A stretch of 64,000 nt of DNA from an uncultured Pelagibacteraceae bacterium (GCA_902629575.1 CACORJ010000002.1:82512-146511); one strand, 5' to 3'; shown: positions 8,322 through 17,525, counted from the first letter of the stretch. The notes: a model not told the origin generated them from the sequence alone. Translations and numbers: made by a program.

Positions 8322-10247
8322 ATGTTAACTCAAATATTAACTTTTCTAATATTCTTTGCTGTAATTGGCTGTATTCTTTATGGAAGGAGATTAATTAGAA
8401 CTGAAAAAGTAGATGCAGTATTTGGAAATCCTGAAAGAGCATTGGGCGGTACTCACTGGGTAATTGTTGGAAGTAGTTTTTTACTTTTGGTTTGGCTCTA
8501 TTATTCTTGGGATATTGCAAAAGGATTTTATCCAAAATCTGCCAATGAACTATGCCAAGTTGCAAAAGTTAATGATTCTCTACTTGGATTAAAATATCAA
8601 TTTCCAATTGAGGAAAGAGAATTCAAAAGTACTTCACAAATTAAAAAAGAAAATAAAAATTTGAAAATAATCAAAAATGAAATTCAAAATTCTGAAGAGC
8701 TAAATGGTCAACAAAAAACAATATTAATCAGTTATATAATTAAAACTAAACAACTTATCCCATTACTTACAAATGAGAATTTAATAGAAGATGAAACTAA
8801 ACAAAAAATAGATGATATCACTGGAAAAATAAATCTTTTAACTGAGAATTTTCAAAAGCCAGATTATCCATTTGAAACTGAGAGGGAATTAAATGAAAGA
8901 CTAAAAGCGGTAAAAGAGGAAGGTGGTTGGGGTATTACCAAAGTCGATGCAGGCTCAGGCTCTATTGAAAATACACTAGAAGTACCTTTAGTGCCTGCAA
9001 CCTATAGAGGTTTAAAGTTTCATGCTGCAGCTCAAAAGCTTAATTTAATAAGTGATGAATTTTTTAAGTTAAGAAATCATAATCCTTTGTTCAAAAGTAA
9101 GATTAAAGAACTTAAAGAGGAAATAAAATCGTATAGAAAGAATTTGGGTGATAATGAAGAAATTGCATCAACATACGCAAAGAATATTGTTAAGATTGCA
9201 AGAAGAATTGAATTTGCGAGTATTTATCCTCCAAATGCATTAGATAAAATGCAAGCAGCAATTATCAAATTTGATAATGCACAGAAAGATGCTCAGGGTG
9301 GACTTAGGTTTATTGATATGTTTTTATTTCCCGCTGGAACAATAATTGCAAGTGGTCCAAGTTGTTCAGAGCAAGGCTCAGGTAGATGGCTCCCTAAACC
9401 ATCTGATACTTTCAATAAATTCGTATTAATGTCTAAACCTAGTGTTGGTTATAAAGATATTCCTCTTTTATGGATACAAATGGTCGATGTGAGCAAAATG
9501 ATTGGTTTTATTTTGCCAGACTGGATTGCAGATATTTTACCAGGTGAATATCCTGTTCATACTAAAGATGGAATTGTAAAACAAAATTTTAAGGGTGGAG
9601 TTTTAAAAATTGTGACAGGTGATTTTAATTTATTTAAAGTTCCTGTTCCTTACGGACATATTTGGGATTCCTTTTTGAGAGTTTTTCTTGGTTTAATTTT
9701 TGGAATATTAATTGGTGTACCGCTTGGTTTATTTATGGGATTAAATAGATTTGCAAAAGGTTTTTTTGACCCTTTAATTGAGCTTTATAGACCAGTCCCT
9801 CCTCTCGCGTGGGCTCCTTTAATTATTTCAGTTTTGGGAATCGATAATACAGGAAAAGTATTTTTGTTATTTATGGTCTCTTTGTCGATAATGATTATTT
9901 CCGCTCGAGCAGGAGCTTCTGGAACACAACTTTCAAAAATTCATGCAGCACACTCTTTAGGTGCATCAAAAAAACAGATTTTAAGGCATGTAATTTTTCC
10001 AAATTCGTTACCAGAAATTCTAACTGGTATAAGAGTGGCAGTCGGTATGTGTTGGGGAACTCTTGTGGCTGCTGAATTTTTAGCCGGTACTACAGGCATT
10101 GGATTTGTTGAGAACGTTGCTAAAAAATATTTCCAATATGAAGTTATTTGGATAACTATATTTATTATGGGAATGCTAGGTTTATTATTTGATATAACAC
10201 TAAGAAAAATAATTGACAAAACAATTCCTTGGCGCGGTAAAGGTTAA
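8322..10247 (+). CDS. tauC: Taurine-type ABC transporter permease with a large N-terminal extension
   Basis: 641 residues, more than twice the usual TauC/SsuC length of about 250-280. Membrane segments lie near residues 3-20 and 46-63. A polar region follows, from about 65 to 440, rich in Lys/Glu and with likely coiled-coil stretches (for example around 100-170 and 255-310). The canonical binding-protein-dependent permease domain occupies the last 200 residues, with the EAA loop AAHSLGASKKQILRHVIFPN at about 542-561 that contacts the ATPase. Residues around 310-345 (RFIDMFLFPAGTIIASGPS) and 385-405 may also be membrane associated. The permease role is clear; the extension is unexplained. There is no internal stop or frameshift. 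Confidence 0.85.
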   Translation: MLTQILTFLIFFAVIGCILYGRRLIRTEKVDAVFGNPERALGGTHWVIVGSSFLLLVWLYYSWDIAKGFYPKSANELCQVAKVNDSLLGLKYQFPIEEREFKSTSQIKKENKNLKIIKNEIQNSEELNGQQKTILISYIIKTKQLIPLLTNENLIEDETKQKIDDITGKINLLTENFQKPDYPFETERELNERLKAVKEEGGWGITKVDAGSGSIENTLEVPLVPATYRGLKFHAAAQKLNLISDEFFKLRNHNPLFKSKIKELKEEIKSYRKNLGDNEEIASTYAKNIVKIARRIEFASIYPPNALDKMQAAIIKFDNAQKDAQGGLRFIDMFLFPAGTIIASGPSCSEQGSGRWLPKPSDTFNKFVLMSKPSVGYKDIPLLWIQMVDVSKMIGFILPDWIADILPGEYPVHTKDGIVKQNFKGGVLKIVTGDFNLFKVPVPYGHIWDSFLRVFLGLIFGILIGVPLGLFMGLNRFAKGFFDPLIELYRPVPPLAWAPLIISVLGIDNTGKVFLLFMVSLSIMIISARAGASGTQLSKIHAAHSLGASKKQILRHVIFPNSLPEILTGIRVAVGMCWGTLVAAEFLAGTTGIGFVENVAKKYFQYEVIWITIFIMGMLGLLFDITLRKIIDKTIPWRGKG

Positions 10248-10276
10248 TAGTTCTGTTTTAATAATTTAAAAAATTA

Positions 10277-10966
10277 ATGAAAAAATATGTTCAGATAGGA
10301 GCAGGTTCTTCAAATTTTGATAAAAATTTTAAAGACGGTTTTACAAATTTTATAAAACAAAATAATAAAAATACTGAAATTTTTATAGTTGAAGCTAACT
10401 CTATTCATATCAAAAAGTTGAAAAAAATTTGGAAAAGATACAAAAAAACTCAAATATTTAATTTTGCAATTATTCCGGACAACATTAATCAAAAAAAAAT
10501 GACCTTTTTTTACTCAGAAAAAGATTCACCAGATTTTCAGATTTTTTCAAACTCTATTAAATTTGTTAGAAAACATTTTACAACTGGTAAAATAAGAAGA
10601 AAAACAGTTAAATGTAAATCATTATCAGTTTTTTTAGATCAAAATTTTTTGAAGAAAATAGATTTTTTATCATTAGATATTGAAGGAATGGATTATGAGG
10701 TAATCAAAAATTTTAACTTTAAAAGATTTGATATAAAAAATATTTCTTTTGAACATTTGCATCTTTCTTTTTTTGAAAAAATTATGATTATATATAAATT
10801 AACTCTTTCAGATTATTTTTTTTCAGGGATGGGATTTGATTTGAGAAAATCAGATTGGATGTTCACAAAAAATTATAAAAAATTTTTTTTAAAAACATTT
10901 TTTCTTCCAATTACTCCAAGAAGAATTTGGAAAAAATATGATTTTTCAAAATTTTTAAAGAAATAG
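10277..10966 (+). CDS. FkbM family SAM-dependent methyltransferase
   Basis: 229 residues. It opens with YVQIGAGSSNFDKNF, a methyltransferase motif I variant, and contains DFLSLDIEGMDYEVIKNF, the signature of the FkbM family in the Methyltransf_21 group. Such enzymes methylate sugars, lipids or secondary metabolites and are common in polysaccharide islands. No membrane segment or signal is present. It begins 29 bases after tauC but is much more Lys/Phe-rich, resembling the sugar genes at 554-3828 and 10995-11876 rather than the transporter, so the operon link is doubtful. The acceptor is unknown. Confidence 0.75.
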   Translation: MKKYVQIGAGSSNFDKNFKDGFTNFIKQNNKNTEIFIVEANSIHIKKLKKIWKRYKKTQIFNFAIIPDNINQKKMTFFYSEKDSPDFQIFSNSIKFVRKHFTTGKIRRKTVKCKSLSVFLDQNFLKKIDFLSLDIEGMDYEVIKNFNFKRFDIKNISFEHLHLSFFEKIMIIYKLTLSDYFFSGMGFDLRKSDWMFTKNYKKFFLKTFFLPITPRRIWKKYDFSKFLKK

Positions 10967-10994
10967 TAAATTAAAATTTTAGATTTTATTTAAT

Positions 10995-11876
10995 TTATGA
11001 AGAAATAATTTCTTTTATATAATCTTTTAATCTTATTTTACCAAAGTGCTTATATACTTTGTTAGAGAGATTCATGTTAGTTAATGCTGAAGAGTATCTT
11101 TCGCCTGGTCTTTTCTTAAGAAGTTTTGTCTTTGATCTAAACATTTTTGCAACTTCTAAAATTGAGAAACTTTGTTTATGAGAAATCGAGTAATGTCTCG
11201 ATAAATTTTTTTTCCACGCTAAATAACAAACATTAACTGTATCATTTATATGAGTAAATCTTCTAGACTGTGTGCCTGGTAAAACTACGGGTAAGGGTTT
11301 TCTATTTCTAAAAGCTTCTTCAAAAATACCAATAACTGTCGCCATTTTACCCTTAGATATTTGCCCAGGTCCATATACATTATAAAAATAGATTACCTCG
11401 TATTCAAATTTAAACCATTTTTTTAAATTTTCTAAAAGCTCCAAATTTTTTGCTTTTGTGAATGCATAAGGTGATAAATTTTTATCATTTCCTTTATTAC
11501 CTAATGATGCAGAGGTTGCAGAATAAATTAATTTTATTTTATTTTCTAAACAAAAATTAAAAACTGAATTAGTCCCAATAGTATTAGAATCTAAACATTC
11601 ATTCATATTTAAAAAGCTTTGATAAATTCTTGCAAATTCACCAAAATGAAACACTGAGTGAATTTTTTTTGGATTTTTAAAAAATAACTTAATGTCTTTA
11701 GATTCTCCTTTCAGATATTTCACACGTGAATTTTTTATATGATTTTTTTTAAATCCAGAGGAGTAATTGTCTAAACTTATTATATGAAAGTTTGTTTTAT
11801 TAATTAATAACTTTATCAAGTTTGAGCCAACAAAACCGGCTCCACCTGTGATTAATATGCTTTTTTTATTTTTCAT
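10995..11876 (-). CDS. NAD-dependent nucleotide-sugar epimerase/dehydratase (GalE-like)
   Basis: About 293 residues from the ATG at 11874-11876, chosen because the Rossmann motif SILITGGAGFVGSN follows directly; a start 36 bases upstream would add a leader without homology. The extended SDR features are complete: GGAGFVG, a YAFTK catalytic motif (YxxxK), and YNVYGPGQ. It likely epimerises or dehydrates a UDP-sugar for surface glycan. It converges on the FkbM methyltransferase gene and diverges from the Ldh_2 gene at 11971. The specific sugar is not determinable from sequence alone. Confidence 0.78.
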   Translation of the reverse strand: MKNKKSILITGGAGFVGSNLIKLLINKTNFHIISLDNYSSGFKKNHIKNSRVKYLKGESKDIKLFFKNPKKIHSVFHFGEFARIYQSFLNMNECLDSNTIGTNSVFNFCLENKIKLIYSATSASLGNKGNDKNLSPYAFTKAKNLELLENLKKWFKFEYEVIYFYNVYGPGQISKGKMATVIGIFEEAFRNRKPLPVVLPGTQSRRFTHINDTVNVCYLAWKKNLSRHYSISHKQSFSILEVAKMFRSKTKLLKKRPGERYSSALTNMNLSNKVYKHFGKIRLKDYIKEIISS

Positions 11877-11970
11877 AGATTTAAATAAAATTAAGTAATG
11901 TAAAATTAACAAAATGAGTTTTTATATCATTATTGTTATTTTTAAAACATGATATAGAGATATTATTTAG

Positions 11971-12975
11971 ATGAAAGTAAAAAAACTCAAATTTATATTA
12001 AAAAAAATTTTTAATAAATATGGTTTAAATGATAATCATGCTAATATTTCTTCGGAAGCTCTTATAAATGCAGAACTTGTTGGTGCTCATAGCCACGGAT
12101 TATCAAGACTTAAAATGTATTGTGATCGTATTGATAAAAAAGTTATTAATCCAAAACCAAAAATTAAAATTAAAAAAATTTCTCATTCCATATCACATAT
12201 TGATGCGGATAACTGTATAGGTTTTGTAGCTGCTGATGTTGGGATTAATATCGCAATTAAAAATGCGAGAAAAACAGGAATTGGTTTTGTTGGAGTTAAA
12301 AACAGTGGGCATTATGGATTATCTGGATATTATGCAGAACGAGCTGTTAAAAAAGGTTTAATCGCTATGATTTTTACAAATGCTCCTCCAGCGATAGCTC
12401 CTCATGGATCTTTAAAAAGTGTATTTGGCACTAATCCAATTTGTTTCGGGTCACCAACTGGATCTAAAATTCCATTTATTTTGGATACTTCCATGTCAAT
12501 GATTAATAGAGGAAAAATAAGAGTAGCAGCGCGTAATAATAAAAAAATACCCAATGGTGTTGCACTGGATAAATTTGGAAATTTAACTAATAATCCATTA
12601 AAAGCCTTAGCTGGTGTTCAATTGCCAATCGCAAGTTATAGAGGATCTGGTTTAGCTTGGATGGTTGATATTTTAAGTGGAGTATTAACTGGGAGTAATC
12701 ATGCAGGAAAAGTAAAAGATCCCTTTGACGATTTTACTGGTCCTCAAAATGTTGGACATCTATTTATCACATTTAAAACAAATTTATTTATTAAAAACTA
12801 TAATAATAGAATAAAAGAAAACTTAAGAATAATCAAAAATTTACCAAAGATAAAAGGAGTAAAAAAAATATTATATCCTGGTCAAAATAAATATAAAAGA
12901 TTTGTTATGAATTCAAAAAAAGAGATTAAATTATCAAAAACTATTAAAAAAGATTTAAAATTTTTAAATGTTTAG
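11971..12975 (+). CDS. Malate/L-lactate/sulfolactate dehydrogenase family (Ldh_2) oxidoreductase
   Basis: 334 residues of the Ldh_2/YlbC family, NAD(P)-dependent 2-hydroxyacid dehydrogenases unrelated to classical lactate dehydrogenase. Diagnostic segments are ELVGAHSHGLSRL near the start, VGVKNSGHYGLSGYYAERA, APHGSLKSVFGTNPICFG and GSGLAWMVDILSGVLTG. Known members include ureidoglycolate, malate and (R)-sulfolactate dehydrogenases (ComC/SlcC). Directly downstream, 2 bases away, is a phosphate acyltransferase, followed by an HpsN-like sulfopropanediol dehydrogenase. Context therefore favours sulfolactate oxidation to sulfopyruvate, but sequence alone does not exclude malate or another 2-hydroxyacid. 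Length is typical. Confidence 0.82.
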   Translation: MKVKKLKFILKKIFNKYGLNDNHANISSEALINAELVGAHSHGLSRLKMYCDRIDKKVINPKPKIKIKKISHSISHIDADNCIGFVAADVGINIAIKNARKTGIGFVGVKNSGHYGLSGYYAERAVKKGLIAMIFTNAPPAIAPHGSLKSVFGTNPICFGSPTGSKIPFILDTSMSMINRGKIRVAARNNKKIPNGVALDKFGNLTNNPLKALAGVQLPIASYRGSGLAWMVDILSGVLTGSNHAGKVKDPFDDFTGPQNVGHLFITFKTNLFIKNYNNRIKENLRIIKNLPKIKGVKKILYPGQNKYKRFVMNSKKEIKLSKTIKKDLKFLNV

Positions 12976-12977
12976 TT

Positions 12978-13889
12978 ATGTTATCAAATAAAGAAATAGT
13001 TTGTCCAAATAATCTACTTAATGTTGCGCATCAAAAAAAAGGTGTTAAAGCTGGAATTGTTAATGCAGGAAAACCTTTACCAATGCAATCAGTTCAAGAT
13101 GCTGTAAATGAAAATTTAATAGAACCAATTTTTATTGGGGATGAGAAAGAAATTTTTAAATGTGCTGAAGATTTAAAGTGGGATATTTCTAAATATGAGA
13201 TAATTAATGAGCCAATTGAAAATAATACTGCTGCTATAGCTGCAAAACTTGCAAGTGAACAAAAAATTAAAATTATAGTTAAAGGTCATATTCATACAGA
13301 CATTTTAATGAAAGAAGTGCTTAAACGAGAATATAACTTGTTAGGAAAAACAAGATTAAGTCACATATGGCATATGACATTAAATAAAGAGGATAAACCT
13401 CTTATAATTACAGATGGTGCATTAAATGTTTTGCCAAACATTAAAACTAAAATGCATATATTAAAAAATGTGATTAATTTTTCCCATAGAATTGGTATTC
13501 AAAGACCTAAAATTGCAATTTTATCAGCAACGGAAGAGGTATTAGATAGTGTTCCAAGCTCTAAAGAAGCAGAGGAAATAACTAAACTTGCAAAAAAAGA
13601 AAATCTAAATGCAGATGTATTTGGACCCTTGGCATTTGATAATAGTGTATCAAAAAAATCTGCAGCTATTAAAGGTATTAAGAATGATGTTGCTGGTATC
13701 GCAGATGTTTTATTGGTCCCTAGTGTTGAGACAGGTAACGCGTTAGTTAAAATGTTAATTTATTTTAGTGGTGCATGTGCTGCAGGGGTTGTTGTGGGAG
13801 GAAAAGTTCCAGTAGTAATAACTAGTCGTTCCGATGAGGCACCCGCAAGATTGGCTTCTATAGCAGCAGCTGTAGTTGCTTTAGATTAA
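12978..13889 (+). CDS. pta: Phosphate acyltransferase (Pta/Ptb family)
   Basis: 303 residues with the PTA_PTB fold. It shows GVKAGIVNAGKPLPMQSV near the N-terminus, IVKGHIHTDILMKEVL, and the C-terminal DVLLVPSVETGNALVKML and AGVVVGGKVPVVITSRSD signatures. The enzyme interconverts acetyl phosphate (or another acyl phosphate) and acyl-CoA. In sulfonate degradation Pta consumes the acetyl phosphate formed by sulfoacetaldehyde acetyltransferase (Xsc). Its position between an Ldh_2 dehydrogenase and an HpsN-like gene fits that role, but Xsc is not in this window. No ackA is adjacent. Phosphate acetyltransferase versus butyryltransferase specificity is not certain. Confidence 0.8.
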   Translation: MLSNKEIVCPNNLLNVAHQKKGVKAGIVNAGKPLPMQSVQDAVNENLIEPIFIGDEKEIFKCAEDLKWDISKYEIINEPIENNTAAIAAKLASEQKIKIIVKGHIHTDILMKEVLKREYNLLGKTRLSHIWHMTLNKEDKPLIITDGALNVLPNIKTKMHILKNVINFSHRIGIQRPKIAILSATEEVLDSVPSSKEAEEITKLAKKENLNADVFGPLAFDNSVSKKSAAIKGIKNDVAGIADVLLVPSVETGNALVKMLIYFSGACAAGVVVGGKVPVVITSRSDEAPARLASIAAAVVALD

Positions 13890-13949
13890 AAGTTTCATTG
13901 CAATAAAATATAATATACTTTAAATAAATCAGAAATTATATTTGTAACT

Positions 13950-15236
13950 ATGGCTATCAAATACTTAAAAAAATCTCCTAAAACTCCTTCGACTGATGAC
14001 TCGAAAACAGCAGAAATTGTTAAAAAATTATTAAAAGAAATTGAAGAGTCAAAAGAAGAAGCATGTATAAATCTAACTAAAAAATTTGATGACTATGATG
14101 GTGAAATCATTGTCTCTAAAGAAAAAATTGAAAAGATTTCAAAAGAATTAGACCAAAAAACAAAAGATGATATCCAATTTTCGCATGAAAGAGTAAAAAA
14201 ATTTGCTGAAGCACAACTTAAAAATTATGGTCAAGATTTTGAAGTTGAACTTTCACCTGGTTTATATGCTGGACAAAAATTAATACCTGTTAATACAGCA
14301 GGTTGTTATATACCTGGGGGTAGATATGCTCATATAGCTTCTGCGGTTATGAGTGTTACAACAGCTAAGGTTGCTGGAGTTAAGAATATTATTGCATGTA
14401 GTCCACCAAAAAAAAGTATAGGAGCTCATCCTGCAATTATTTACACAGCTAATTTATGTGGTGCAGATATAATTTTAAATTTAGGGGGAGTTCCAGGAAT
14501 TGCAGCAATGACAAACGGTTTATTTAATAATCCACCAGCAGATATATTGGTAGGCCCAGGAAACCAATTTGTTGCAGAAGCTAAAAGAATTTTATTTGGG
14601 AAAGTTGGAATTGATTTATTTGCAGGTCCAACTGAGATTGCTGTTATTGCAGATGATAAGGCTGATGCAGAAATGGTAGCAGTAGACTTAGTAGGTCAAG
14701 CAGAACATGGATATAATTCACCTGCGTGGTTGTACACTACAAGTAAAAGAGTTGCTGATGTTGTAATGAAAAGAGTACCAGAATTAATTGCTGAACTTCC
14801 TGAAATGCCTAGAAAAAGTGCTGAAGCTGCTTGGAGAGATTATGGTGAAATAATTTTATGTGACACTGATGAGGAAATGGCATCTATCAGTGATGAATAT
14901 GCACCTGAACATTTAGAGGTTCAAACACAAAATCTAGAATGGTTTCATAAAAGATTAAAGAATTACGGATCACTATTTATTGGTGAGGAAACGACTGTTG
15001 CATATGGTGACAAATGCTCTGGAACTAACCATATTTTACCAACTAAAGGTGCGGGCAAATATACTGGTGGATTATTTGTTGGTAAATTTATAAAAACTTT
15101 AAGTTTTCAAAGAATGACAAAAGAGTCTACTAAATCTGTTGGTGCAGCTTGTGCTCGTATCTCAAGATATGAGGGAATGGAAGCCCATGCTCGAACAGGC
15201 GATGCACGTCTTAGAAAATATGGGTTTTCAAACTAG
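13950..15236 (+). CDS. hpsN: HisD-family dehydrogenase, probable sulfopropanediol 3-dehydrogenase (HpsN-like)
   Basis: 428 residues with the histidinol-dehydrogenase fold. Zinc ligands expected for HisD are in place: Gln250 and His253 (GQAEHGYNS), Asp354 (YGDKCSGTNH) and His413 (GMEAHARTG), with the catalytic Glu320-His321 pair in PEHLEVQ. Around the substrate site it departs from HisD: the Asp after AEH is Gly, and the C-terminal loop reads GKYTGGLFVGKFIKTLSFQ, the form I associate with HpsN, which oxidises (R)-2,3-dihydroxypropane-1-sulfonate to sulfolactate. No his genes are adjacent (hisN is 9 kb away), whereas an Ldh_2 dehydrogenase and Pta are. True HisD is the main alternative. Confidence 0.68.
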   Translation: MAIKYLKKSPKTPSTDDSKTAEIVKKLLKEIEESKEEACINLTKKFDDYDGEIIVSKEKIEKISKELDQKTKDDIQFSHERVKKFAEAQLKNYGQDFEVELSPGLYAGQKLIPVNTAGCYIPGGRYAHIASAVMSVTTAKVAGVKNIIACSPPKKSIGAHPAIIYTANLCGADIILNLGGVPGIAAMTNGLFNNPPADILVGPGNQFVAEAKRILFGKVGIDLFAGPTEIAVIADDKADAEMVAVDLVGQAEHGYNSPAWLYTTSKRVADVVMKRVPELIAELPEMPRKSAEAAWRDYGEIILCDTDEEMASISDEYAPEHLEVQTQNLEWFHKRLKNYGSLFIGEETTVAYGDKCSGTNHILPTKGAGKYTGGLFVGKFIKTLSFQRMTKESTKSVGAACARISRYEGMEAHARTGDARLRKYGFSN

Positions 15237-15694
15237 TTTTCAGGTCTAAAAATTAAACACAAACCATTATTACAAAATCTTTTTCCAGTAGAGGAAGGTC
15301 CATCATCAAAAACATGTCCGTGATGAACTCCACAATTCGCACAATGATATTCAATTCTTTTCATACCAAAAGAATAATCAACCTTTGTTTTAAATGCCCC
15401 TGGCAATGCCTCTGTAAATGAGGGCCACCCTGTGCCACTATCAAATTTAGCGTTTGATGCAAATAATTTTGCTCCACAATTAGCACAATGGTAAAAGCCG
15501 GCTCTTTTTTCATCTAAAAGTTTGCTTGTAAAAGGTTTTTCAGTACCCTCATTGAACATTATATCCTTCTGTTCATTTGTAAGCTCTAGATTAATAATTT
15601 TTTTTGTGGCTGAATATAAATATTTATAGGGTAAAAGAATTAATGAAATAAAAGATACACTTAAAAATTTAAGTGTTTGACGTCTATTAAACAT
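15233..15694 (-). CDS. msrB: Peptide-methionine (R)-S-oxide reductase, exported
   Basis: 153 residues. The N-terminus MFNRRQTLKFLSVSF is a twin-arginine-like export signal followed by a hydrophobic segment, so the enzyme probably works in the periplasm. The SelR/MsrB domain has both zinc CxxC pairs (CANCGAKLF and CANCGVHHGH), SGTGWPSF and the C-terminal catalytic Cys in GKRFCNNG. It repairs methionine-R-sulfoxide in proteins. It is the last gene of a leftward group with flavodoxin (3-base gap) and alternative oxidase. Its stop overlaps the stop of the convergent hpsN-like gene by 4 bases (CTAG). Confidence 0.92.
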   Translation of the reverse strand: MFNRRQTLKFLSVSFISLILLPYKYLYSATKKIINLELTNEQKDIMFNEGTEKPFTSKLLDEKRAGFYHCANCGAKLFASNAKFDSGTGWPSFTEALPGAFKTKVDYSFGMKRIEYHCANCGVHHGHVFDDGPSSTGKRFCNNGLCLIFRPEN

Positions 15695-15696
15695 TT

Positions 15697-16137
15697 TTAG
15701 ACTTTAATTTTATCCAAAAAATTATTACTCCAATCCTCAGATCCCTCATCAGAGCCATCACAATCTTGTCTATCTAATATCTTTTGAGCACCTAATTGAT
15801 TTAGTTTTTCATCAATTTTTTTTCCAGCTCCACAAAAAATATCGTGAGAACTGTCGCCTAAAGCACATACGCTATACTTAAGTTTATCTAAACTTTGCTC
15901 AGAACTTTTAAGATCATCCCAAAAATCCTCACCATTTGTAGGCAAATCTCCTTCTCCAGTGGTAGAAGTAACTATGGCTACATTCTTCATGTTTGAAAGA
16001 TCTTTCATCGTGACTTGGTTTAATTCTAATATATTAGTATTAATACCTACTGATATAGCTTTTTCATTTAAGCTGTTAGCTACATTTTCAGCAGTACCAG
16101 ACATTGACGCCCAAAGAATATTTAATTTGTTTTCCAT
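15697..16137 (-). CDS. Flavodoxin-domain protein (MioC-like)
   Basis: 146 residues. ILWASMSGTAENVAN is the FMN-phosphate loop of flavodoxins; TSTTGEGDLPTNGEDFWDDL and CALGDSSHDIFCGAGKKID are the two isoalloxazine loops, close to MioC and the flavodoxin domain of diflavin reductases. It should be a soluble single-electron carrier. It sits between alternative oxidase (9 bases upstream) and an exported MsrB (3 bases downstream), suggesting electron transfer in oxidative stress protection, although the partner is unknown. Length is normal for a short-chain flavodoxin. Confidence 0.85.
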   Translation of the reverse strand: MENKLNILWASMSGTAENVANSLNEKAISVGINTNILELNQVTMKDLSNMKNVAIVTSTTGEGDLPTNGEDFWDDLKSSEQSLDKLKYSVCALGDSSHDIFCGAGKKIDEKLNQLGAQKILDRQDCDGSDEGSEDWSNNFLDKIKV

Positions 16138-16146
16138 AACAACCTT

Positions 16147-16845
16147 CTATTTGTTTGAGAAATTTTTTTCTTTGTAAGAAATATTCTCTTTTTTTGATGC
16201 GATTTCATTTTCCTCATTATGTTTTTTGAAATTTTTTCTTTTATCAATTACATTTGCAAAATTATGATTTACATCTCTATGTCCTGCCTCATCATTCCTT
16301 ATGACTCTTACCACATCTTTTAAAGTTGAATGCAGTGGTAAATTCCAATAATTAATTGCAACTTCAGGAGCTGGTTCATCAATAATAGTACCGTTTTCTA
16401 ATTCGTTTAAGTATTCTGTGTAACTAATTACAGCTTCTTCTTCAAAATATCCGACTATTCTATGAGCAGTTCTTTGTGAGATTAAATATATAATTGCATA
16501 AGTAATAATGAAAATAAACTGCGCGATAAGAATTATTAACCTTTCAATAAATGTTGGCTTTGCTACATGAATAAATGTCATTAGATGCATTCTTTCGTTT
16601 TCTGCTTCATCCAATAATGTTTTTATCCAACCTCTATCATCCTCCATTTTTCTTAAAGACTTTAAATGAAGCAACATACCCGCAACCATTCCTGGAACTG
16701 CAGCTATTGTTTCTAATACAACGGCCCTATGTCCGTACCTTTTTCTAAAAAAGGTGTCAGCAAGTAGTCTTAAAAACTTTGTAAATAACAAAGCTACTCT
16801 GTCACTTAAATTTTTTGGTACAAAATGTTTATTTAAATCATCCAT
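16147..16845 (-). CDS. aox: Alternative (ubiquinol) oxidase
   Basis: 232 residues with all di-iron motifs of the alternative oxidase family: LETIAAVPG (Glu45), DEAENERMH (Glu84, His87), FEEEAVISY (Glu136) and RNDEAGHRDVNH (Glu186, His189). A hydrophobic region at about 100-123 would associate with the membrane. The enzyme oxidises ubiquinol with oxygen to water without pumping protons, bypassing complexes III and IV. The bacterial form lacks the mitochondrial presequence, as expected, and the C-terminus is extended by a Lys/Asn-rich tail. It is grouped with flavodoxin and MsrB, which suggests a role in excess-reductant or oxidative stress. Confidence 0.95.
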   Translation of the reverse strand: MDDLNKHFVPKNLSDRVALLFTKFLRLLADTFFRKRYGHRAVVLETIAAVPGMVAGMLLHLKSLRKMEDDRGWIKTLLDEAENERMHLMTFIHVAKPTFIERLIILIAQFIFIITYAIIYLISQRTAHRIVGYFEEEAVISYTEYLNELENGTIIDEPAPEVAINYWNLPLHSTLKDVVRVIRNDEAGHRDVNHNFANVIDKRKNFKKHNEENEIASKKENISYKEKNFSNK

Positions 16846-16910
16846 AACTTTTAGATAAACAGTTTAAAAAAAATTGCTATGCGCTAAAGTTACCTAAAAA
16901 AAGCATTGTA

Positions 16911-17525
16911 TTATAACAAATTAATTGTTTCTTTTATTATATAAACTGTAAGTGACGACATAAAAACTATTATGAATAAATTAATATATTTCCATGTTTT
17001 TTCGTTCTGTGCATATTTGGAAAAATAGGTAGATAAATAACCTAACCCAAAAAAAAATAGAAAAGATGCTATTGATGCTCCAACCCCAAAATAAACTTTT
17101 TCATGAAATTGAAAATTTTTAGAAAAATTCCCCAAAAAGAAAACAGTATCTGAATAAACATGTGCATTTAAATATGTGAAACTAAGAGCTTTGAAAAATA
17201 CTTTTGATTTTGTAATTTCTTTCACATCTTTATTTAAGTGAAGATAATTTTTAAAAGATTTTACTTTAACATAAACAAAATATATTAAGAATATTACCAA
17301 TAATATATTCAAAACAAGCTCAACCAAAAAATTGAAGTATTGATTGAAAAAATGAAATAAGAAAATTCCTAGAAAAATTAAAATAAAATCTGATATTGAG
17401 CAAACTATACAAACTAAAAAAATATATTGTTTTTTAAGACCCTGTTCTATAACAAATATATTCTGGGCACCAATTGCCAATATGAGGCTTAAACCTGAAA
17501 AAAATCCTAGAACTAGAAATTCCAT
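16911..17525 (-). CDS. LysE family amino-acid exporter
   Basis: 204 residues, almost entirely hydrophobic, with six probable membrane helices. The start MEFLVLGFFSGLSLILAIGAQNIFVIEQG is the LysE/ArgO fingerprint (GAQN preceded by a Pro-less first helix), followed by the conserved Asp in SISDFILIFLG. These proteins export basic or other amino acids and help avoid their toxicity. It overlaps the preceding methyltransferase gene by 13 bases, indicating co-translation. The substrate cannot be inferred. Confidence 0.85.
   Translation of the reverse strand: MEFLVLGFFSGLSLILAIGAQNIFVIEQGLKKQYIFLVCIVCSISDFILIFLGIFLFHFFNQYFNFLVELVLNILLVIFLIYFVYVKVKSFKNYLHLNKDVKEITKSKVFFKALSFTYLNAHVYSDTVFFLGNFSKNFQFHEKVYFGVGASIASFLFFFGLGYLSTYFSKYAQNEKTWKYINLFIIVFMSSLTVYIIKETINLL

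Noticed and set aside
13950..15236. Histidinol dehydrogenase (HisD) as the first annotation
   Set aside because: Zinc and catalytic residues fit HisD, but the Asp after AEH is Gly and the C-terminal loop and neighbours fit HpsN better. HisD remains the main alternative.
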